Made by a program: the position numbers and the translations under genes. This document shows, piece by piece, positions 46,717 to 55,191 of a stretch of DNA of 64,000 nt (position 1 is its first letter; each line of letters begins with the position of its first letter). The notes under the pieces were generated by a model. That model searched no databases, was not told where the DNA came from, and worked only from the letters and a program-made list of their open reading frames with translations. Source of the DNA: Veillonella parvula (lineage in GTDB: Bacteria > Bacillota > Negativicutes > Veillonellales > Veillonellaceae); NCBI RefSeq assembly GCF_902810435.1, contig NZ_LR778174.1, positions 731,501 to 795,500 of the forward strand, read 5' to 3'.

Positions 46717-46974
46717 TTGTTATCAATTGAATTAAAAATACTGATTTGTTTTGTTTGGGCATTTATTGTTTTTTTTATTACTGCGCTGATTATCGGTGCT
46801 GAAGGTAAAGCTAAATGGTTTCAGCAGAGAACTAAATATTCTTGGTTTAACCGCCGAGGTTTTCTTGGTGAAACTTTATTATTTGGGTATCCTAAAACAA
46901 GAGAGGGATATGGGATTACTTTTATAATGGCCTCTGCCATTGGTATCGTAGGTTATATTTTATATCTCTTATAA
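46717..46974 (+). CDS. Small two-helix membrane protein
   Basis: An 85-aa protein with a hydrophobic helix at about residues 7-27, a basic/aromatic middle (KWFQQRTKYSWFNRRGFLGE) and a second helix at about 66-85. I do not recognise a family. The TTG start follows GAGGTGGT. It ends 38 bases before an SLC13-type permease gene and could be an accessory subunit of it, but no direct evidence shows that. Confidence 0.65.
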   Translation: MLSIELKILICFVWAFIVFFITALIIGAEGKAKWFQQRTKYSWFNRRGFLGETLLFGYPKTREGYGITFIMASAIGIVGYILYLL

Positions 46975-47012
46975 TTATGTCAGTGCATTTCTCTGAAGGG
47001 AGATGATGATGT

Positions 47013-48314
47013 ATGGGTACTGCAGAACAAACCTTAATCGTCCTTGCAGTTATGGCTGTTTTATTCGTTACGGAAATTATTCCTCTAGCTATTACTTCTT
47101 TAGGCGGCGCAATTACATTAGGCCTTATGGGTATTATTACTCCTAAGGTTGTATTCTCTGGTTTATCTGATAGTACAGTTGTGTTGTTTGCAGGCATGTT
47201 CGTTGTTGGTGCTGCATTATTCTATACTGGTTTGGCTCAAAAAATTGGGGAAACCGTAGTATCTCATGCAGGGACTAGCGAAAATGGCTTGATGCTTGCG
47301 ATTATGCTTGTAACAGCTACCATGTCCGCATTTTTATCTAACACTGGTACAACAGCTGCTTTACTTCCTGTAGTTGTTGGTATCTGTGCTGTTGCTAAGA
47401 TACCTGCATCTCGTCAATTGATGCCTTTAGCATTCGCTGCAGGTATCGGTGGTATCATTACAATGGTAGGTACACCACCTAATATCATTGTAAGTGGTAC
47501 ATTGACTAAATTTGGCATTGAACCATTTGGTTTCTTTGAGTTTGCTTGGATTGGCATTCCTTTGACTATCGCTACTATCGTATTCATGATGCTCATTGGT
47601 AAACATTTATTACCTAAACATGAAATTACTGATGCCGGTGATGTAGAACAAGAAGTAGCTGCTGAAGATATTTCTAACGATCCTAAGAAACAATTGTTCT
47701 CTGGTCTTATTCTTTTAGGTGTAATCCTTGCCATGATTTTAGGCGAACCATTGAAAGAACACTTTGGTATTAACTTACCGTTGAGCATGGTTGCTGTTAT
47801 TGGTGCAATGCTTTGCGTATTAACTGGTTGTTTGAATGAAAAACAAGCTTACACATCTATTGATTGGGTAACAATTTTCTTGTTTGCTGGTATGATGCCA
47901 GTGGCAACCGCACTTGATCAATCTGGTGCAGGTAAAATGATTGCTGATGCAGTAATTGGTGTTATGGGTTCCGATCCTAGTCCTTACTTTGCAACAGGCG
48001 TATTGTTTATTTTGTCTTGTGTTATGACGCAATTTATGTCTAATACTGCATCTTGTGCATTATTGGCTCCTATCGGTATCTCCATTGCTCAAGGTATGGG
48101 GGCTGATCCTCATGCTGTATTGATGGCTATCGGCGTTGCCGCATCCTGCGCATTCGGTACACCTGTAGGTACACCTCCAAATACATTAGTACTTGGTCCT
48201 GGTCAATACAAATTTACTGACTATGTAAAAGCTGGCGTTCCATTGATTTTAGTTTGCTTCGTAGTAAGCTTAATTATCATTCCAATGGTATGGCCATTCT
48301 TCCCTGGTAAATAA
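47013..48314 (+). CDS. SLC13/DASS family anion (dicarboxylate-type) permease
   Basis: A 433-aa transporter with about 11-12 helices and the internal repeat of the divalent anion:sodium symporter/ion-transporter superfamily. The two substrate/Na+ motifs are visible as LSNTGTTAALLPVVVGI in the first half and MSNTASCALLAPIGIS in the second, with GTPPN in both halves (VGTPPNIIVSG and VGTPPNTLVLG). A dicarboxylate such as malate or succinate would suit the organism, but other anions are possible. A strong terminator follows. Confidence 0.9.
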   Translation: MGTAEQTLIVLAVMAVLFVTEIIPLAITSLGGAITLGLMGIITPKVVFSGLSDSTVVLFAGMFVVGAALFYTGLAQKIGETVVSHAGTSENGLMLAIMLVTATMSAFLSNTGTTAALLPVVVGICAVAKIPASRQLMPLAFAAGIGGIITMVGTPPNIIVSGTLTKFGIEPFGFFEFAWIGIPLTIATIVFMMLIGKHLLPKHEITDAGDVEQEVAAEDISNDPKKQLFSGLILLGVILAMILGEPLKEHFGINLPLSMVAVIGAMLCVLTGCLNEKQAYTSIDWVTIFLFAGMMPVATALDQSGAGKMIADAVIGVMGSDPSPYFATGVLFILSCVMTQFMSNTASCALLAPIGISIAQGMGADPHAVLMAIGVAASCAFGTPVGTPPNTLVLGPGQYKFTDYVKAGVPLILVCFVVSLIIIPMVWPFFPGK

Positions 48315-48346
48315 TAGGGAATAGGTTACTCTACTATACAAGCACA

Positions 48347-48383
48347 CACGAGGTCGAATCGTAAGATTCGGCCTCGTTTTTTA
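48347..48383 (+). terminator. Rho-independent terminator after the SLC13 permease
   Basis: GAGGTCGAATC and GATTCGGCCTC (one G-U) pair around GTAA, followed by T6. It is almost identical to the terminator at 48896-48927. Confidence 0.88.
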
Positions 48384-48477
48384 TGATTTTAGTCTATATG
48401 ATTTTAATATAGATTACATATAAGTGTAATCAAAAGCAATATGAATTAAACTAATTTGCATGATTAATTTTACACAA

Positions 48478-48507
48478 TTGACTACATCGAAAAAAATATG
48501 ATATAGT
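48478..48507 (+). promoter_or_regulatory. Promoter of the SemiSWEET gene
   Basis: TTGACT (48478-48483) and TATAGT (48502-48507) with an 18-base spacer. Confidence 0.6.
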
Positions 48508-48554
48508 ATATTGTGTAAGATATAATAATGTAATGTTGAATAAGGAGGTCATCT

Positions 48555-48818
48555 ATGACAAAAGAAAGATTTAACATGTTAGTTGGTTCTATTGGTGCAT
48601 TTATTGGTGTATTTGTATTTTTAGCCTATATCCCACAAATAATTGCTAATCTTCATGGTCAACCTAGTCAACCATGGCAACCATTATTTGCAGCAGTATC
48701 CTGTTTGATCTGGGTATTATATGGTTGGACAAAATCACCTAAACGTGATTATATTTTAATCGTACCAAACCTTGCAGGCGTTATTTTAGGTACACTAACA
48801 TTCTTAACATCTTTCTAA
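48555..48818 (+). CDS. SemiSWEET family transporter
   Basis: An 87-aa three-helix membrane protein of the SWEET/PQ-loop family, which dimerises to make a facilitative sugar channel. The PQ motif is AYIPQII near residue 27, and a conserved Trp/Asn pattern follows (LIWVLYGWTKSP, IVPNLAGVILG). Veillonella is regarded as largely asaccharolytic, so a substrate other than common hexoses is likely. It is monocistronic with an AAGGAGGTC ribosome-binding site. Confidence 0.9.
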   Translation: MTKERFNMLVGSIGAFIGVFVFLAYIPQIIANLHGQPSQPWQPLFAAVSCLIWVLYGWTKSPKRDYILIVPNLAGVILGTLTFLTSF

Positions 48819-49202
48819 GTGCTATAAGAAAAAAATAGTATTATTGTTATATAGTGAATAATAGTAAAGATATTACTTTACTTTATAAATATAAATGAGG
48901 TCGAATCGTATGATTCGGCCTTTTTTAGAGTGAAGTTTATATGTTAGATTAAAATATAGATAAGCGTTAAATCTGTTGTAATAAAAAAATAGTTTTTATG
49001 ATAATAAATATTGATAATTGAATTCCTAGTATAATAGTACGTATTTTAATTGAAATGATAATTAGTGCATTCTCAATTATTGATTATTAAACTCAATTAC
49101 ATAAATGAAAAGAAATATCAAAATACATATAAATATAGGCTTTTTATGATAAAAAGGAACAATTATTATGCAAAATATTATATAATTTTTTATCATTTTC
49201 GT
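48819..49202 (+). other. AT-rich intergenic region
   Basis: Apart from the terminator at 48896-48927 I see no gene or structured element. The sequence from about 48950 to 49200 is strongly AT-rich and contains stop codons in every frame. Confidence 0.6.
48896..48928 (+). terminator. Rho-independent terminator after SemiSWEET
   Basis: GAGGTCGAATC pairs with GATTCGGCCTT around GTAT, followed by T residues. It is a near copy of the terminator at 48347-48383. Confidence 0.85.
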
Positions 49203-49231
49203 TTGACTTTCAATTTGAACTGTGTGATAAT
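49203..49231 (+). promoter_or_regulatory. Promoter of the ferredoxin gene
   Basis: TTGACT (49203-49208), 17 bases, GATAAT (49226-49231). The overlapping TGATAATGAGAA resembles half of a Fur box. The leader is about 70 bases. Confidence 0.7.
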
Positions 49232-49309
49232 GAGAACATAAGTTGAGGCAAGTGCCTTTCTAAATGATAATAAAAAGTTTTGATCTATATTTTGATGGAG
49301 GTCCTAATT

Positions 49310-49474
49310 ATGAGAGTTATTGCTGATGGTTGCATTAAATGTGGTTCTTGCGCATCTGTTTGCCCAGTTTCCTGCATTACTGAAGGCGAAACTAAATACG
49401 AAATTGGCGATGCTTGCATCGATTGCGGTTCTTGCGAATCCGTTTGCCCAGTTTCTGTAATTTCCGCTGAGTAA
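49310..49474 (+). CDS. 2[4Fe-4S] ferredoxin
   Basis: A 54-aa clostridial-type ferredoxin with two identical-pattern cluster motifs: CIKCGSCASVCPVSC and CIDCGSCESVCPVS. It carries low-potential electrons, for example from pyruvate or lactate oxidation. ATG 49310 is seven bases after GGAGGT, and the in-frame upstream ATGs have no ribosome-binding site. It is monocistronic with promoter and terminator, as for a highly expressed gene. Confidence 0.96.
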   Translation: MRVIADGCIKCGSCASVCPVSCITEGETKYEIGDACIDCGSCESVCPVSVISAE

Positions 49475-49489
49475 TCACAAATAAAACAC

Positions 49490-49515
49490 GCCCCTCATTG
49501 AGGGGCTTTTTATTT
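49490..49515 (+). terminator. Rho-independent terminator after ferredoxin
   Basis: GCCCCTC and GAGGGGC form a perfect stem with a three-base loop and a T-rich tail. Confidence 0.9.
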
Positions 49516-49543
49516 TGCCTAAATTTGCGTAACTTAGTATAAT
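49515..49543 (+). promoter_or_regulatory. Promoter of lspA
   Basis: TTGCCT (49515-49520), 17-base spacer, TATAAT (49538-49543). The -35 adjoins the preceding terminator's T tract. Confidence 0.6.
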
Positions 49544-49582
49544 AGGACTATTAAGACTTATATTATAGTAAGGGAGTTAATC

Positions 49583-50023
49583 TTGTTTTATACAGTACTT
49601 ATCATTTGGTTATTATTGGACCAATTAACTAAATATTATGTAATGAATCATTTTTTGTTAGGTGAATCTTTACCTGTTATTCCTAATGTATTTCATCTTA
49701 CCTATATTATTAATCGCGGTGCAGCCTTTGGCATGTTAGCGAATCAACGATGGTTTTTCTTACTAGTAGCTTTTGTTCTATTAGCTGTTTGTGCTTTTTA
49801 TTGGAAGCGATTAGCTAAGGGCCATTGGACTTTGCAAATCGGATCCGCCTTATTAGTCGCAGGTGCAATTGGTAATGGCATTGACCGATACATGATTCAT
49901 GGGGTAGTGGACTTTTTTGATTTTCGTGTATGGCCTATTTTTAATGTGGCAGATATTGGTATTTGTATAGGTGTAGCTTTTGTTGTATTTTATTTGTTTT
50001 CATTGAAAGAGGACCATGAATAG
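49583..50023 (+). CDS. lspA: Lipoprotein signal peptidase (signal peptidase II)
   Basis: A 146-aa inner-membrane aspartyl protease that cleaves prolipoprotein signal peptides. Four helices; conserved DQLTKYYV near residue 13, NRGAAFGM at 44-51, GAIGNGIDR at 94-102. The catalytic aspartates are D110 in VVDFFDF and D124 in FNVADIGI. The TTG start is six bases after AAGGGAG. It precedes the RluA-type synthase gene, a common pairing. Confidence 0.96.
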   Translation: MFYTVLIIWLLLDQLTKYYVMNHFLLGESLPVIPNVFHLTYIINRGAAFGMLANQRWFFLLVAFVLLAVCAFYWKRLAKGHWTLQIGSALLVAGAIGNGIDRYMIHGVVDFFDFRVWPIFNVADIGICIGVAFVVFYLFSLKEDHE

Positions 50024-50052
50024 CTTTCATTATTAGGGCTCTTTATAAATCA

Positions 50053-50081
50053 TTGACTTGATTCGTCAATAAATATATATC
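50053..50081 (+). promoter_or_regulatory. Promoter candidate of the RluA-type gene
   Basis: TTGACT (50053-50058), 17 bases, TATATC (50076-50081). Confidence 0.5.
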
Positions 50082-50109
50082 TTATACTTGACTCAAAGAG
50101 GAATAGAGG

Positions 50110-51033
50110 ATGAATGAATATATTGTAAGTGCTGAGCAAGAAGGCATGAGACTAGATGTATTTTTAACTGAACAGATGGAAGGATCTCGTAGCTATATTC
50201 AAAGTTTAATTAAAGGTGGTCATGTTACAGTAGGTGGTAAAGTAGGGAAAGCTAATCTTCGGCTTACACCTGATACTATAATTCGTGTAGAGATCCCAGA
50301 GCCTGAATCGATTGAGGTTAAACCCGAGGATATTCCTTTAGATTATTTATATGAAGATCACGATATTGTTATTGTTAATAAACCTCGTGGCATGGTGGTG
50401 CATCCTGCAGTAGGAAATTATTCTGGTACACTTGTAAATGCTCTATTATTCCATTGTAAGGACCTATCAGGTATTAATGGTGAAATTAGACCGGGTATTG
50501 TGCATCGCTTAGATAAAGATACGTCTGGTGTTATGATGGTTGCAAAAAATGATGCAGCGCACATTGGTCTAGCAGAACAAGTAAAGACACATTCTGCAAG
50601 ACGTACGTACTGGGCGCTAGTACAGGGTAATATTGTAGAAGAAAAGGGGACTATTAAGGCGCCTATTGGGCGCCATCCAAAAGACCGTATGAAAATGGCT
50701 GTTGTCTTTGAAAACAGTAAAGATGCAGTAACACATTTTAAAGTATTGGAGCGTTATGGTCATCAAACCTTGGTAGAGTGTAATTTAGAAACAGGTCGAA
50801 CCCATCAAATTCGTGTTCACTTTGCTCATATTGGACATCCTGTTGTTAATGACCCGTTTTATGGATATAGACGTATGGATTTTCCTATAGAAGGGCAAGC
50901 ATTACATTCTAAATCGTTAGATGTTAAACACCCTATTACAGGTGAAGAAATGCACTTTGAAGCACCGGTACCAGCTGATTTTGAGGCGTGCTTAGAATTT
51001 GCTAAGACCTACCGTGAAGATAAACGAAAATAG
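50110..51033 (+). CDS. rluD: RluD-like 23S rRNA pseudouridine synthase
   Basis: A 307-aa RluA-family enzyme that isomerises uridines in 23S rRNA. An N-terminal S4 domain (about residues 13-65, MRLDVFLTEQMEGSRSYIQSLI) precedes the catalytic domain with the family motif HRLDKDTSG, whose Asp is D135. The S4 plus catalytic layout fits RluD rather than RluA. Exact target positions are inferred only. Confidence 0.93.
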   Translation: MNEYIVSAEQEGMRLDVFLTEQMEGSRSYIQSLIKGGHVTVGGKVGKANLRLTPDTIIRVEIPEPESIEVKPEDIPLDYLYEDHDIVIVNKPRGMVVHPAVGNYSGTLVNALLFHCKDLSGINGEIRPGIVHRLDKDTSGVMMVAKNDAAHIGLAEQVKTHSARRTYWALVQGNIVEEKGTIKAPIGRHPKDRMKMAVVFENSKDAVTHFKVLERYGHQTLVECNLETGRTHQIRVHFAHIGHPVVNDPFYGYRRMDFPIEGQALHSKSLDVKHPITGEEMHFEAPVPADFEACLEFAKTYREDKRK

Positions 51034-51126
51034 TCTAAATGTTTACATTGATTGTTTAAGTACTTATTTTTACTACTTATTTGGATATAGGGGCATAGAA
51101 CAATCCTATGCTGTAAGGGCGTATAT

Positions 51127-51648
51127 ATGGAAAAGAAACGCTTATTAATGGATCAAGACGCTATAATGCGTGCGATTCGTCGTATTAGTCATGAAATTTT
51201 AGAACGCAATAAAGGTTTATCTAATGCGTTAATTGTAGGTATTGAACGGCGTGGTGTCATTTTGGCAAAACGTTTACAAGCGGAAATTGAGCGTATAGAA
51301 GGTATTCATATTGATTGTGAGTCTTTGAATGTTGCAGTGTATCGTGATGATCGTGATGCTCGTCCTAAAGAGGGGGAACCGTGTACGATTGATACAACGG
51401 AAAAGACAATTATCCTTGTAGATGATGTTTTGTATACGGGCCGTACTATTCGTGCTGCTTTAAATGCATTAATGACGGCTGGCAGACCAAGATCTATTCA
51501 ATTGGCCGTCCTCGTCGATCGTGGTCATCGTGAATTGCCTATACGAGCGGACTATGTAGGTAAAAATATTCCTACATCACATCTTGAAAGTGTACGCGTT
51601 GCCGTCGCTGATCTGGATGGTGAAGAAGGGGTTACAATACAGGAATAA
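51127..51648 (+). CDS. pyrR: Bifunctional pyr operon regulator/uracil phosphoribosyltransferase PyrR
   Basis: A 173-aa PRTase-fold protein that in Firmicutes binds pyrimidine-operon leader RNA and causes attenuation in the presence of UMP. The PRPP loop IILVDDVLYTGRT is at about 95-107, followed by the RNA-binding basic face (PRSIQLAVLVDRGHRELPIRADYVGKNIPTS). No pyrimidine biosynthesis gene follows, and I saw no PyrR-type leader upstream, so its targets lie elsewhere. The last codons form the 5' arm of the terminator. Confidence 0.95.
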   Translation: MEKKRLLMDQDAIMRAIRRISHEILERNKGLSNALIVGIERRGVILAKRLQAEIERIEGIHIDCESLNVAVYRDDRDARPKEGEPCTIDTTEKTIILVDDVLYTGRTIRAALNALMTAGRPRSIQLAVLVDRGHRELPIRADYVGKNIPTSHLESVRVAVADLDGEEGVTIQE

Positions 51649-51676
51649 TCTGTATTGTAACCCCTTCTTCTTTTTG
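51622..51676 (+). terminator. Long perfect terminator overlapping the pyrR 3' end
   Basis: A 21-bp perfect inverted repeat (51622-51642 with 51650-51670) with a seven-base loop containing the stop codon, followed by T5. The 5' arm encodes the last residues of PyrR. Confidence 0.92.
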
Positions 51677-51772
51677 AGTATTACTATATAATAAGATGAT
51701 TAACTTAATAAAATTAAATTATTTGACTCTTATATTTATGTGCAGAATGTTTCTACCAGATTGTAGTTCTGC

Positions 51773-53080
51773 TTATTTTATGTATTGTGGCGTATAGGTG
51801 TAGTCCATATGACCCATTCGTTTAACTTCATTATGTAAGCATAAGGCTTGTATATCTGTAGCTAATGTATCAATTTGATGCATCGTTTGTCCCAACGTAT
51901 TTAATTCATTAGGTGCTTTGGCCCATTTTTGAATAAGTGGTATTTCAAAATCATTTCGAAGCCATTGACGACCTCTATCGTTGAAGGCCAGTAAACGAGC
52001 ATATTGTGGCGATTCCTGTATAGCACTTTGTAGTAAATCTTTTTGTATTCCTAAGGTGAGATAGGCTCCCATTCGTTGTAAACGGGCATAGGTATAGCGC
52101 TTTGATTTTATTTGCTTCATAACCAGGTCCCACGTAGGTTGTTGGGCCGCTTTGGACCATAAGTGTTCAATGCCTTCACTGAACTCTCCAAAGCTTTCTA
52201 GCTCCTTAGTTGAAGTACGACGACTTAAGGTATGGACCATATCATAGTAGCGGTTATAGTTTACATAAGCACCATTAGAAATTATATTAGTCATATCGTC
52301 TGCAATAGTTTTAGGAACGATTGACTGAAGTTGTAATTTTATTTTACTATTTAGTGCATTTAATTTTGTTAATGTAGTTGCAGTTGCAGTTGAATTTGTA
52401 CTTGTCGTTGTATCTATATCTGTAGAAGTGTAGATACTATTTTTATTACAATTGTTACTACCTGTAGCCATATTTGTTATAAGTTTACGCAATGCTGTAC
52501 CAGAAGGAAAATCTTTTGTAATATTCGCGTCGTGATGATCTGATGTGCGTAAGATTGGTATATATTTTAAGGAAGGATAATAGGTAAGTCCTGCCCGAAT
52601 ATATTCAAGTCCTAACAGTGCATTAGGGGTGTTGAGCATCTCTGTATTAAGGGCTTTACGGAAGGCAGAGCCATAGGACATACCTTCGTTAATATAGGTC
52701 CGTAATACTGTTTGAGTACTTTCACAATCCATACGTTTAGTTATATCAACGAGTGTATCTAGATCAGCCGTTTCAGAACCAAAGGAGAGTGCATCGATAT
52801 GTAAAGCTTTTACCATGCGAATAGCACCTGTTCCAAACAGTTGTGCACTACCCAAAGAATAGAGTGTAGGTAGCTCGATAACGATGTCTGCACCACCGAG
52901 AATAGCCCAACGAGCACGGTCAAATTTAGAAAAAATAGCAGGTTCTCCTCGTTGTACAAAGGAACCACTCATGATACAAATGCGCAGCGCTTCAGGATGC
53001 TCTTGTGCTAAGGTATGTAATTGATGCGCATGTCCATTGTGAAATGGATTATATTCACAGATGATACCGATTGTTTTCAT
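51773..53080 (-). CDS. tmcAL: tRNA(Met) cytidine acetate ligase
   Basis: A 435-aa YlbM-type enzyme that makes N4-acetylcytidine at the wobble base of elongator tRNA-Met using acetate and ATP. The N-terminal nucleotidyltransferase core begins GIICEYNPFHNGHAHQL, with the HxGH-like motif, followed by MSGSFVQRGEPAIFSKFDRA. Residues near 230-270 hold a Thr/Ser/Asn-rich low-complexity insert not expected of the family. The start at 53080 has AAAGGAGT upstream. An in-frame extension to 53137 lacks a ribosome-binding site. It is the only convincing minus-strand gene in the window. Confidence 0.93.
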   Translation of the reverse strand: MKTIGIICEYNPFHNGHAHQLHTLAQEHPEALRICIMSGSFVQRGEPAIFSKFDRARWAILGGADIVIELPTLYSLGSAQLFGTGAIRMVKALHIDALSFGSETADLDTLVDITKRMDCESTQTVLRTYINEGMSYGSAFRKALNTEMLNTPNALLGLEYIRAGLTYYPSLKYIPILRTSDHHDANITKDFPSGTALRKLITNMATGSNNCNKNSIYTSTDIDTTTSTNSTATATTLTKLNALNSKIKLQLQSIVPKTIADDMTNIISNGAYVNYNRYYDMVHTLSRRTSTKELESFGEFSEGIEHLWSKAAQQPTWDLVMKQIKSKRYTYARLQRMGAYLTLGIQKDLLQSAIQESPQYARLLAFNDRGRQWLRNDFEIPLIQKWAKAPNELNTLGQTMHQIDTLATDIQALCLHNEVKRMGHMDYTYTPQYIK

Positions 53081-53102
53081 AGTGACTCCTTTCATTATTG
53101 TT

Positions 53103-53131
53103 AGTGTAACAAAGCGAAGAAATGCTGTAAA
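53103..53131 (-). promoter_or_regulatory. Promoter of tmcAL (minus strand)
   Basis: Read on the minus strand, TTTACA and TACACT are separated by 17 bases, about 25-30 bases before the tmcAL start. Confidence 0.65.
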
Positions 53132-53212
53132 TAACATTTCATGATATCCATATAAAAGGTCTGGTTATAGAAATGATGTTATGTGCAAATATTAAGTTTA
53201 GTATAGATTTTC

Positions 53213-53242
53213 TTGACACTATAGGCTATAATTAACTGTAAA
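53213..53242 (+). promoter_or_regulatory. Promoter region of the lipoprotein-ackA unit
   Basis: A consensus TTGACA (53213-53218) has TGTAAA 18 bases downstream (53237-53242). A perfect TATAAT at 53227-53232 is too close to pair with it, so the exact promoter is ambiguous. Confidence 0.5.
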
Positions 53243-53266
53243 TGCTGAATTGATGTGAGGTATATG

Positions 53267-53830
53267 ATGAAACAAAATTGGAAACGTACATTACAAGGGG
53301 CTCTGCTCGGTGCTGTGCTGCTAGCAATGGCGGGATGTGGCTCTACAAATGTAATGGATACATATAGTTTTGGCCATCAAGTTATCCGTGCTGGTCAATC
53401 TGAAATTACCATTGCTTTGCCTTATGAAATGGGTAAAAGTACAAAAAATATGTCTGATAAGGGGTATCCAATCGATATTTATGGATCTGTTACAGAACAT
53501 ATGGTAATTGAGGTTGAGGCTTTACGGCCTGGTGAAAATAAACCGTTACCTACGGTAGATGAGTATATTAATCACAGTAAGTCTGAATTTGCTAAAGTAG
53601 GCGCGACCATCAAAGAAGAGTCCGTAGCATTAGAAGGTGCATCTGCTAAAAAGCTTGATGTTACTGTTACATCGCAAGGACAAATATTTAGAATTTCTCA
53701 ATACGTATTCTTAGATCATGGCGTATTGTGGAATATAATCTACCAATATCCTGAAAAGGATCAGGTAGGTGCTGATATCAGCAAAGAAATTCAAAACAAG
53801 ATTCAAGTTACACAACAGAAAGAGGGTTAA
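53267..53830 (+). CDS. Predicted lipoprotein of unknown function
   Basis: A 187-aa protein with a lipoprotein signal: basic start (MKQNWKR), hydrophobic core, and lipobox LAMAGC with the acylated Cys near residue 26. The mature part has mixed alpha/beta character (ITIALPYEMGK, EEVAL-like strands, ISQYVFLDHGVLWNIIYQYP), somewhat like the DcrB/PsbP-fold lipoproteins, but no signature confirms it. ATG 53267 is six bases after GTGAGG; ATG 53264 is possible. Its stop is three bases before ackA, so the two are probably co-translated. Confidence 0.8.
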   Translation: MKQNWKRTLQGALLGAVLLAMAGCGSTNVMDTYSFGHQVIRAGQSEITIALPYEMGKSTKNMSDKGYPIDIYGSVTEHMVIEVEALRPGENKPLPTVDEYINHSKSEFAKVGATIKEESVALEGASAKKLDVTVTSQGQIFRISQYVFLDHGVLWNIIYQYPEKDQVGADISKEIQNKIQVTQQKEG

Positions 53831-53833
53831 TCG

Positions 53834-55039
53834 ATGAACGTATTAGTAGTTAACTGCGGTAGTTCTTCTTTGAAATATCAATTACTTGATATGACAACTG
53901 AAACAGAATTGGCAAAAGGCCTTTTTGAAAAGATTGGTGATCAAGATGCTATCTTCACTCACAAACGTCCTAATGCAGATAAATTAGAACGGGTTGAACC
54001 AATTTTGAACCATAAAGAAGCGCTTCGCATTTTGCTAGATATTTTAGTTGATGCTGAATTTGGTGTTATTTCTTCTATGGATGAAATCGATGCTGTAGGT
54101 CACCGTGTAGTACACGGCGGTGAAAAATTTGCTGATTCTGTATTGATTACTCCAGCAGTTATGGAAGCATTGGAAGAATGTGCTTCTCTTGCACCATTGC
54201 ATAACCCACCAAACATTCAAGGTATTGAAGCTTGTGAAGCTATTATGCCGAATGTACCTCAGGTTGCTGTATTTGATACTGCATTCCATCAAACTATGCC
54301 AAAAGAAGCATATATGTATGCGCTTCCTTACTCTTATTATGAAGATTATGGTATTCGTCGTTACGGCTTCCATGGTACATCCCATAAATATGTAGCGCAA
54401 CGTTGTGCAGAATTAATGGGTAAACATATGACTGATCTTCGTATTATCACATGCCACTTGGGTAATGGTTCCTCTGTGGCTGCTATTAAAGGTGGTCGCT
54501 CCATCGATACTACAATGGGCTTCACTCCATTGTCCGGCTTGATTATGGGTACTCGTACAGGTGATATTGACCCTGCTATCGTTCCATTCTTGATGGAAAA
54601 AACAGGTATGACCTATGAAGAAATTGATAGAGTTATGAATAAAGAATCCGGTGTTTTAGGGATTTCTGGTGTATCCAATGACTTCCGTGTGATTGAAGAA
54701 GCTGCTGCTAATGGCAATAAACGCGCACAATTGGCATTGAATATGTTCCATTACAAAGTTCGCCGTGTAATAGGTGCCTTTGCTGCTGTTATGGGCGGTG
54801 TAGATGCTATCATCTTTACTGCTGGTATTGGTGAAAACGGTATTGGTAACCGTGATGCAATCTGTAACGGTTTGGAATATTTAGGTACTCGTATTGATTC
54901 TGAACGCAATAATGTTCGTGGTAAAGAACAAGAAATTAGTGTTGAAGGCTCTAAGGTTAAAATCTTCGTAATTCCTACAAACGAAGAAATCATGATTGCT
55001 CGTGATACTCAACGTATTACAGCAGCGTTGAAAAAATAA
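53834..55039 (+). CDS. ackA: Acetate kinase
   Basis: A 401-aa ASKHA-fold kinase that makes ATP and acetate from acetyl phosphate. Starts with the signature [27 protein letters not shown], the CHLGNGSSV phosphate loop, [22 protein letters not shown] and the FTAGIGENG adenosine motif are all present. No pta gene adjoins it here. It represents the acetate branch of lactate fermentation. It is closed by a strong terminator. Confidence 0.98.
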   Translation: MNVLVVNCGSSSLKYQLLDMTTETELAKGLFEKIGDQDAIFTHKRPNADKLERVEPILNHKEALRILLDILVDAEFGVISSMDEIDAVGHRVVHGGEKFADSVLITPAVMEALEECASLAPLHNPPNIQGIEACEAIMPNVPQVAVFDTAFHQTMPKEAYMYALPYSYYEDYGIRRYGFHGTSHKYVAQRCAELMGKHMTDLRIITCHLGNGSSVAAIKGGRSIDTTMGFTPLSGLIMGTRTGDIDPAIVPFLMEKTGMTYEEIDRVMNKESGVLGISGVSNDFRVIEEAAANGNKRAQLALNMFHYKVRRVIGAFAAVMGGVDAIIFTAGIGENGIGNRDAICNGLEYLGTRIDSERNNVRGKEQEISVEGSKVKIFVIPTNEEIMIARDTQRITAALKK

Positions 55040-55080
55040 TATAGTTCGCATCTGAACTGAGTGACTAATAGAGTCATAAA

Positions 55081-55115
55081 ACCCCGTCTATATCTTGGAT
55101 ATAGACGGGGTTTTT
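55081..55115 (+). terminator. Rho-independent terminator after ackA
   Basis: ACCCCGTCTATATC and GATATAGACGGGGT pair perfectly around a two- to three-base loop, followed by T4-5. Confidence 0.93.
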
Positions 55116-55191
55116 GTAGTTTTTATGCATAGAATATCTTATAATAGGATGTATAGTTATTAATTAGTGATTTCTTTAAAAGGGGTAAAGC

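Noticed and set aside
51034-51126. PyrR-responsive attenuator upstream of pyrR
   Set aside because: Only a short GCATAG/CTATGC hairpin is present, without the conserved PyrR-binding loop or an antiterminator/terminator pair, and no pyrimidine genes follow.
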